From: Amorphophallus konjac
Lineage: Eukaryota; Streptophyta; Magnoliopsida; Alismatales; Araceae
Reading direction: 5' to 3'
Assembly: GCA_022559845.1 (NCBI GenBank)
Contig: CM040118.1
Span: 260,609,519 to 260,673,518 of the forward strand
DNA: 64,000 nucleotides
Notes under the pieces: model-generated
Told to the model about the DNA's origin: nothing
Database searches by the model: none
The model's input: only the letters and a program-made list of their open reading frames with translations
Program-made: the position numbers and the translations under genes
In this document: positions 56,859 through 64,000 of the stretch, piece by piece
Layout: every line of letters begins with the position of its first letter
Numbering within the stretch: the stretch's first letter is position 1

Positions 56859-59162
56859 TTGAAACAATATCTGCAGAAAGTAATGGTAAATGAAGATATC
56901 CCAGTTGAACAGGTCACTACAGTTTTAAGTCCAGCCAGCAATCAACCGGCCATCACTTTATATGAACATGAATTGGCTCCGCAGCCGGCCAGGAAATATG
57001 CACTGTGCATTACTATTGACATTAACAAGGTGGCAGTAAAACAATGTCTAGTAGATACTGGGGCATCCATTAATATTTTGCCACCAAGTACCCTGAAAAT
57101 GTGTGGCATTCCGGAGAGCCAAATCCGGCCATCTACAATCACTGTTACAGCCTATGACAATACCAAGAAGCCGCCCTTAGGAATGATCACTTTAAAAGTT
57201 GGTTTGGGTCCAGTCTCGGTCACAGCAGATTTTCATATTCTGGGCATGGACCCGACATTCAATGGTATTTTGGGTCGCCCTTACATTCAAGAACTTGATG
57301 TTATGCCTTCAACAAATCATCAATGTATAAAATTTCCGCACAAAGGGCGGATTATCAAAGTCACTAGTATGCCCATTTTACCGACAGAAGATATACACTC
57401 CGCAACATCAGTGCCGTCTATGTGGCCTTCCAATAGGCCTTTGCTCTTAGTATTTGATGTTGCCGATTTACGGCAAGACTTGGTAAAACCGTATCCTTCA
57501 ATCCCTCCTACCACTCAGATGCCACCACAGCCATCCAAAGGCAAGAAGAAGAAAGGTTTGATGAACACGCCGGGATGGAATATTCTGATGAAAATGGGGT
57601 ATAAAACGGGTAAAGGCCTGGGTGTTAATCTTCAAGGGAGAGTCAAGCCCGTCAGGCATCAAAAGATGATTCCCCGAGGTGGCCTAGGGTACAAAGGGCC
57701 AGGTAAAGATGAGAATGAGCCATGGGCCGTGATGACTTCTACTCTCAAGACGGATCGGCAGCCTCTTACATGGACCCTACAAACACACTTCATGAAAGGA
57801 GGCACTCATAAAGATGAGAAAACCACTCTAATCACTTCCATGATGGATTGCCAAGATGTACATGCACGGCAGTTTGCCCGCCAGTTAGCACCGTTGGTTA
57901 CATACAAAGCTTTGGAGTCTTTGCGGCCAGATAAAAGAAGAAAAATGGATGACCCCGAATGTGACTGGTATAGATGGTTCGATATGAACGATATCACTCT
58001 TGCTCTGAGCCGGTTGTTCATGCCAACTGATCCGAAATGGCCGCCACCGATTCATGAATTAATTGAAAAGCCAACGGCAATCACTGATAAAAGGCAGCTC
58101 CTAAGCAATTACATAGATACTGGGGAGCCTGATGTGCCGTTCAAGGAAGGCTACAACGTGGATAGGCTGTGGGCCGGCCTCTTTTCTATTAAATCCATTC
58201 ATCCAACAATTGTTATCCGCTTGTTCAATCAAATGTTTCACTCAGAAGTCCCTAGATCGCCTGCGGTCTTGATAACCTTTTCTCCGGATTCATTTCAAGT
58301 TTCTCCCTCGATTCCTCCCTTGCTCCTCGAGCAATTCTCTAAACTTTCCATCACACCTGCGCGCGGGTCATTAGTTACTCAATCTTCCATCAAACTATCA
58401 CTCTCAACACCACCCCCTATTCCTCCCTCTCACTGCCTTCTTCTTGAAAATGAAAACAAAAAAAATGCCAAAATTCAAACTTTCCAATCTTTCATCTCCA
58501 TTGAGGAGACCTCCTATCTTCTTCCTGAGTGTGTCCCGACCCAGGAGCCGCTCTTCCAGGATTCATTAGGGGACCTTCCCTACCCCTCCGGTGAGGGGTC
58601 CTCATCTGTATCTCCTTATGTACCCATCTTTTCCTCACCTCCTTCATCTTTGTCGAATTCTAGTGATCAGGCTAGTTGCTCTTACTCTTCTAGTTTTAAG
58701 ACTCATGGAATAGCTTCACATAAGAAATGCAAGGGTAAGCAGATTCCCCGTAGATTCTTGTTGGAGTTAGCCATCAGATGCCAAGCATGCTTAGCCATTC
58801 CTGAGTTTGTGGAGAATCCGGTTATCCTGCCAGAAGTAGAATATGAAGATACTTGTGCTTTTAATGAGGGTTTTGGTGTTTATGAGATCATGAATAATGA
58901 AGACCCTATTGAAGAGGGGGATGAAGGTTATGAAGAATATGAGGACGAGGCTGATGCTTTTGCCAGTGGCATGAGAAGATTCGATGAGCCATCAGCCTCA
59001 GTAGAAGAGCCTACCAAAGAAATAAATCTGGGTACTGAAGAAGACCCTAGGATTGTCGTCATTAGTAGAACTTGCCACCCTCCGAAGAGGAGGCGCTTAT
59101 TTCGGTTCTTCAAGAATATATGGACACGTTCGCATGGAGTTATGAAGATATGCCTGGACTAG
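56859..59162 (+). pseudogene. pro: Tat-type protease with G-patch and long linker
   Basis: Open for 767 residues, in frame with gag across a TAG. The aspartic protease has CLVDTGASINIL (Asp66) and GILGRPYIQ (about residue 134). At residues about 229-272 (nucleotides 57540-57680) GWNILMKMGYKTGKGLGVNLQG and GLGYKG form a G-patch, a glycine-rich RNA-binding motif. About 300 residues after it are unfamiliar, then serine-rich and acidic (GDEGYEEYEDEADAF). The true frame leaves this one near 59070, where a one-base shift leads into RT, so the last ~30 residues are out of frame. Confidence 0.82.
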
Positions 59163-60517
59163 ACCCTGCGCTTGTTGAACATCGACTTACGCTTAAGCCA
59201 GGGTCCATTCCGGTTAAACATCGGTTGAGACGTTTCCACCCTAATATGGCATTAAAAATGAAAGAAGAGGTCGATAAGCTTCATAAGGCTAGATTCGTTA
59301 GAGTTATCCTCTATCCTAATTGGGTGTCTAACATCATCCCAGTCATGAAGAAAGATGGAAAGGTGCGGATTTGTATAGACTTTCGGGACCTCAACCGCGC
59401 GTGTCCTAAAGATGACTTCCCCCTCCCTCATATTGATGTTTTGATCGACAATACGGCAGGATATGAGACTCTCTCCTTTATGGACGGATTTTCAGGTTAC
59501 AATCAGATTCGCCTGGCTGAGGAGGATCAAGAGAAAACATCGTTCACTACACCATGGGGAACTTATTGCTATGTGGTCATGCCCTTTGGACTTAAGAATG
59601 CTGGAGCCACCTATCAAAGGGCTATGATGGTAATTTTTCATGATATGATCCACATTTATATCGAGGTGTATGTCGATGACCTGGTAGTAAAATCAAGAAC
59701 AAGGATTGAGCATCCCGAGGTTCTAACTAAAGTCTTGCAGAGAGCACGAGAGTATCAGCTGAAAATGAATCCCAAGAAGTACGTGTTTGGTGTTTCGTCA
59801 GAGAAATTGCTTGGATTCATCGTAGGTAAGAGGGGTATTGAGATTGATCCCAACAAGGTGAAAGCTATAAGAGAAATGCCTCCTCCTAGGAAGTTGAAAG
59901 AAGTTCGAGGATTGATCGGGAGGTTACAATTTATTCACCGATTTACTTCCCAGTATTCACAAAGATGTAGGCCGTTCTACGAGCTTACTAAGCCGGGAGT
60001 CAAGTTTATTTGGGATGACAAATGTCGGGTAACTTTTGATGGATTGAAGGATTATCTCTCAAATCCTCCTGTCCTGAGGCAGCCAGTTCCAGGCAAACCA
60101 CTTGTTCTCTACATTTCCGTCCTGGATGACTCTGTAGGCGCTGTCCTAGCCTAAGTTGACGAATAAGGAAAAGAAAGGGCAGCCTACTATTTGTCAAAGC
60201 TTCTCAACCCCTGTGAGCAGAGGTACTCAGCCATAGAGAAGACTTGTGCTGCTTTAGTCTGGGTAGTTCAGAAACTCAAGCATTATTTCTTAGCTCACGA
60301 AGTTCATCTCATCGCCCGTATGAATCCAATCAAATTCCTTCTTGAAAAATCCATTCTCACTGACTGATTAGCACGATGGCAAAGCTTCCTTTCTCAATTC
60401 GATATCATCTACATTCAACAAAAAGCGATTAAAGGCTATGCCATAGCAGAATATCTTGCTCATCACCCTCTCCCTAGATTTGACCATGTTCGCTCAGAGT
60501 TTCCAGATGAGGAACTA
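59072..60517 (+). pseudogene. pol: Tat-type reverse transcriptase and first RNase H
   Basis: RT opens with EEEALISVLQEYMDTFAWSYEDMPGLDP. It has KDGKVRICIDFRDLNRACPKDDFPLPHID, then MPFGLKNAGATYQRAM, and the catalytic YVDD at codons 200-203 (59669-59680). The connection and RNase H follow (DDSVGAVLA, RYSAIEKTCAALVWVVQKLKHY). RNase H is broken by stops at 60152-60154 and 60164-60166 and by a TGA near 60366. The upstream boundary is the frameshift from the protease frame. Confidence 0.88.
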
Positions 60518-60817
60518 ATGTCCGTCAATCAATCGGATTCAATGTGGACGTTACATTTTGATGGAGCTTTGAATTCAAAAGGGAAAGGGATTGGCATTGT
60601 TCTTCTATCACCGGAGGGTTTCACTATTATGCTTTCCTCTCAGCTTGCATTTCCAGTTACAAATAATATAGTTGAGTATGAGGCTCTTCTGGCCGGACTA
60701 GAGGCCGCTCGTCAATTTGGTGTTACCCAATTGCGGACTGTATGTGATAGTCAGCTTATTCTTTGCCAAGTGCTCACCAAGTGCCATACTCTCAATCCTA
60801 AACTCAAACCCTATTAG
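60518..60817 (+). pseudogene. Archaeal-type second RNase H
   Basis: Reads LHFDGALNSKGKGIGIVLLSPEG, NNIVEYEALLAGLEAARQFGVTQLRTVCDSQLIL, showing the Asp-Glu-Asp catalytic set of the RNase H1 fold in its compact archaeal form. It follows the retroviral-type RNase H in the same frame. A TAG at 60815-60817 interrupts before ELTSAYTKLF, which continues the domain. Two RNase H domains mark the Tat lineage of Ty3/gypsy elements. Confidence 0.85.
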
Positions 60818-62374
60818 GAATTGACTTCTGCTTATACCAAGCTTTTCACTAAATTAATCTTCATTCACGTTCCTCGCGAACATAACATTTTAGATGATGC
60901 TCTCGCTTATCTTGCATCTTCCTTGGATTTCCTTCCCGAAAGGGATTCCCATTCTATCATTATTCACAAGCGGCTCACTCCAGCTATTAAGGATCCAGCT
61001 TTCCTTAGTGTTAAGGAGGAGGTGCTCAGGAAGGTTAAGCAAGGTGGAATCATTGAGAATAAGGAGGTCATGCTATTGGATTTAGAGGAAGGATTGGACG
61101 ATGAAGAAAAGCCGTGGTATTACGAGATTGCTAAGTATTGCCATGATCAATCCTATCCCGAAGAGGCCACGGCTGAAGAAAAGAAAGCCATTCGAAGAGT
61201 TGCTCAGCGATACACCCTAGTTGGAGGTGTGCTCTACAGAAGAGGTCTTACCGGGGTTTTATTAAGATGCCTAGATGATGATGAATCTTGGAAGGTCGTG
61301 GAAGAGGCGCATTCTGGAGTGTGTGGTGGTCATGTCAATAGTCAGATGCTTGCTAAGAAAATCCTTAGGCTAGGTTTCTATTGGCCCACTCTAGAAGAGG
61401 ATTGTTTCGTCTATGTTCGAAGGTGTGTTAAGTGCCAACTGCACGCCGATAAAATTCACTCTTCTGCTTCTTCACTCCATCCTATGTCCTCACCATGGCC
61501 TTTCTCCATGTAGGCTTTTGATATCATTGGACCCCTTGGTGATCCGAACCTCCTCACAAAGCCAAAGTCATTTATAATCACGGCCACGGAGTACTTCACC
61601 AAGTGGGCGGAGGCGGAAGCTTATGTGGAGATAAAAGCGTCAACCGTCTGCAAATTTATAATGAACAACATCATCGCAAGGTTCGGAATCCCAAGTACCA
61701 TCGTCACCGACAATGGGCCTCAATTCATCTCTCAAGAGCTTCAGGACCTCTGCAACAGGTATAACATTGCATTACATCATTCATCTCCTTACTATCCGCA
61801 GAGCAATGGCCAAGCAGAGGCAACTAACAAAACTTTGATTAAGATTATTAAGAAAACATGTGAGACTACTAAATTTGTGGATTGGCCAGAAAAATTAGTT
61901 GAAGCTCTTTGGGCCTATCGCACCTCTATTCGTACCCCTACTGGGCAGACCCCTTTCACCCTTACTTATGGAATGGAGGCGGTAGTCCCTTACGAGATTC
62001 TTATCCCTTCTCTACGAGTACAATTGGACAAGGAGCTCCCCATTGATGAGCGTCGCAAATCTCTCCTTGCTCAGTTGGAACTCCTAAACGAGAAGCGTCT
62101 GGTCGCCACCGAGCATGCACGTATTTATCAAAACAGGCTTTCACGTTTTTACCAAAAGAAAGTAATTGAGAGAAAATTCAAAATCGGTGAAATGGTAATT
62201 AAAAGAATCTTCGTAAAACCCAGGGGGCCTCGTTCAAAACTTCAACCTAACTGGGAAGGGCCCTTCGTCATAAAAGATGTTTATCCTGGCAACGCTTACA
62301 AATTAATTAATGCTGAAGGTGAAGAATTGGCTCACCCCTGGAATGATCTTTATTTGAAGAAATACTACCCCTAA
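60818..62374 (+). pseudogene. Tat-type integrase
   Basis: In frame with RT and RNase H. The zinc-binding N-domain (AHSGVCGGH and CVKC, near 61310-61436) is followed by a TAG at 61511-61513 where a tryptophan codon is expected. The catalytic core has Asp in AFDIIGP (about 61520), Asp in VTDNGPQF (about 61708) and Glu in NGQAEATN (about 61816). The C-terminal domain ends FVIKDVYPGNAYKLINAEGEELAHPWNDLYLKKYYP at 62374. No chromodomain is present, as expected for this lineage. The stop makes it inactive. Confidence 0.87.
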
Positions 62375-63238
62375 GTAAAAAAAAAATTAGAAAAAAACAA
62401 AAGAAAAAAAATCAAATCAAAGAAAAAGAGAAGAAAAAGAAAATAAAAAAAACAAAAAAAATCAAAAAATCTTCGCAGACTGGTACGGTACATAGGCCGC
62501 AAGCCTGAAAAATCAAAATCCTTAATTCATTCTTCAGTCTTGATGATTTAACTTTGGGGTCAACTCCCGCACACACTACACGCTTTGCTTTTAAACTCGA
62601 GCGGCACAGAATTCGAGGAAAGTCAGATCCAAACTGAGAGTGTACGAACCTTACCTATGCTCTTTTGTCTCCTCTTCAGCTCACGAGAGGGAGTACGAGT
62701 CAAGGAATACTGACCAAACCTGTCCGCCGCCCTACTAGGTAGAAGTCAGGGCCCAAAAGGGAACAAATGCTTAAAGCCCAAGTACAATTAGGTTTCTATC
62801 AGTTAGAAAAAAAAAGAAAATCGAAACAAAGGAAAAGCATGTCAAGAGGGCAAAGTCCCCGCAGGGAAAACCCTGGTCGTAAGCATGTATGAATAATGGC
62901 AAAAGAGCAACAAAATTTCCCTAAGCCAAAGACCGAATCCCAACAGGTATTAGGGCAGGGGAGGAAAGTTTCCCCGTTCAAGGAAACCTCCCGTGAGCTT
63001 CCTCAACTTATTCTTCCCTTCCCCCTCCACTGTAGGTTACAAGCTCAAAGCGTGGCGAAGACCAACTAAGAAGGATGGGCCGCGAGGGAATACGAGTAAA
63101 AGTACAAATATTTAAGCACGTTGACCCTTTGTTAAATCTGTTAAGAAAGATTAAAGAATTTAAGATGGTGATTGTGTAGGGTTTAAGGCATTGGTACTGT
63201 GCTAATTCTCGAAATAAAAAAAATGTGTTTTTTAATTA

Positions 63239-63501
63239 ACGCCTTCAAGAGTGGGCGTCATTTCCATAATTCATGACTTCCATGAAGTCGTCATTTTCAA
63301 ATAAAAGAAAAAACATAAACATTGATCTTTTAATTCACGCCCTTTTAAAGCGGCATCATTTCACAAATTCACGCCTTTTCTTATGTCGTCATTTTTTAGG
63401 ATAAAAATAAAAAAATAAATAAAAATAAAAAAAATGATTTTCTAAATAAACGCCCCCCAGAGTGGCGTCAATTTCGCAATCAGCGCCCGTGTGCGAGGGC
63501 G
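63239..63501 (+). repeat. Hairpin cluster in the Tat 3' region
   Basis: Stems: ACGCC 63239-63243 with GGCGT 63254-63258; GACTTC 63275-63280 with GAAGTC 63284-63289; ACGCC 63450-63454 with GGCGT 63464-63468; CGCCC 63484-63488 with GGGCG 63497-63501. Same size, spacing and downstream cattt as in the leader. Confidence 0.75.
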
Positions 63502-63686
63502 TCATTTTGAAAATGCGAAAGAAAAAAGAAAAATAATAAAAATAACAGAAAATTAAGCCTGCTGCTGCTCATCTCATATGCTTGATTGCATCCTCGTGTG
63601 AACATCTTTTATTTTAAAAGTTGACATCTGCTTGCTTGCATGTTGCATTTCCTTATATGTTTTCATATCCACCTTTATTAATTAGA

Positions 63687-63779
63687 GGCTTGGCCCTTTG
63701 ACCCGTCAACAAGGTCAAAGAAGAGACAATCCCTTGCTTATTGAGCAAGGGGCCAAGCCGGACAGATGGATTAATCTGT
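63687..63779 (+). other. Three-way-junction-like fold plus a following hairpin
   Basis: GGCTTGGCC (63687-63695) pairs with GGCCAAGCC (63751-63759). Inside, CTTTGACC (63696-63703) pairs with GGTCAAAG (63713-63720), and CCTTGCT (63732-63738) pairs with AGCAAGG (63744-63750). All three stems are perfect. A further hairpin, ACAGAT (63762-63767) with ATCTGT (63774-63779), follows. Confidence 0.75.
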
Positions 63780-64000
63780 TTGTTTAAGTGTGAACTACAG
63801 GCGCAGGGCACGAACGAACAAATAAGGACGAAAAGAAAGTAAAAGTAAAGGCAGGTACACAAAGTCCACAGGTGCTCAAAGTAACTCAGGTAACAATAAA
63901 TTTTTCAATTTCATATATATATATATCAATGAATATCTAAGTACAGGTGTGAGGGTGGAGGGGTACAAAGTAAGTCTCTCTCAACTCTCGCCTCCACCCT

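Larger units (their letters stand above)
51612..64000 (+). mobile_element. Tat-type Ty3/gypsy element, decayed, 3' LTR beyond window
   Basis: LTR 51612-52966, non-Met primer site, 1.25-kb leader, gag-pro-pol 54226-62374, and at least 1.6 kb of 3' noncoding DNA. An archaeal-type RNase H between the RT/RNase H and the integrase, a long leader and a long 3' region are typical of the Tat/Ogre lineage. The left edge lies inside the RT of the old gypsy element. Numerous stops and two or more frameshifts show that it is inactive. Neither 3' LTR nor TSD can be checked here. Confidence 0.85.
62375..64000 (+). other. 3' noncoding region of the Tat-type element
   Basis: Starts with an A-rich stretch (62375-62470). 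No gene is visible. It carries hairpin modules at 63239-63501 and a folded region at 63687-63779. A purine-rich tract near 63949-63970 (gtgagggtggaggggtac) could precede the 3' LTR, but no LTR start matching TGTGAAG is seen before the window ends. Confidence 0.65.

Noticed and set aside
63940..64000. Start of the Tat 3' LTR at the window end
   Set aside because: No sequence matching the 5' LTR start TGTGAAGCCCC is present, although a purine-rich tract suggests it may be near.

Overview
The window is plant nuclear DNA made almost wholly of LTR retrotransposons nested inside one another. I see no host gene, tRNA, rRNA or bacterial signal. The elements are a Ty3/gypsy chromovirus with a chromodomain, a Tat-type Ty3/gypsy element with two RNase H domains, and two copia-type elements whose Gag ends resemble the SIRE/Maximus group. 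The plant initiator tRNA-Met primer site (TGGTATCAGAGC) recurs in all but the Tat element. Together these point to a flowering plant with a large, repeat-rich genome; I cannot name the species.

The nesting was worked out from LTR ends, target-site duplications (TSDs) and interrupted repeats. (1) 1-1351 is repeat-derived noncoding DNA resembling a Tat leader. (2) An old gypsy element has its left LTR at 1352-1773, continued at 48860-49505, followed by a stop-riddled gag-pro-RT at 49711-51611. (3) A minus-strand copia-type element without pol (1774-48854, TSD ttatt) sits in that LTR. (4) A plus-strand copia-type multimer without pol (11759-47506, TSD tagta) sits in the right-hand LTR of (3). 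(5) Inside (4) are a solo LTR (16750-18829, TSD cttcc) and a minus-strand gag-only gypsy derivative (21399-39385, TSD ctatc). (6) A young autonomous chromovirus (21931-31370, TSD acatg) sits in the left LTR of that derivative. (7) From 51612 to the window end is a Tat-type element inserted in the RT of (2); its 3' LTR lies outside the window.

The chromovirus has the only complete gag-pol reading frame. The gag-only element around it keeps an open 984-residue Gag-like frame, uses the same primer site, has LTRs of similar low divergence, and matches the chromovirus in the Gag core and in the coding/polypurine junction before the 3' LTR. The simplest reading is a non-autonomous element and its helper lineage. 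The two copia families are related to each other: they share Gag architecture, a noncoding repeat module, a duplicated polypurine tract, and an LTR array built on the motif AAGGTCNGTGCA.

The most unusual signals are noncoding: an LTR minisatellite of about 32 bp period; tandem 76-bp units carrying GTCGAC palindromes; a dispersed family of short hairpins in the Tat element whose stems differ in sequence but still pair; and a compact three-way-junction fold near the right end of the window.
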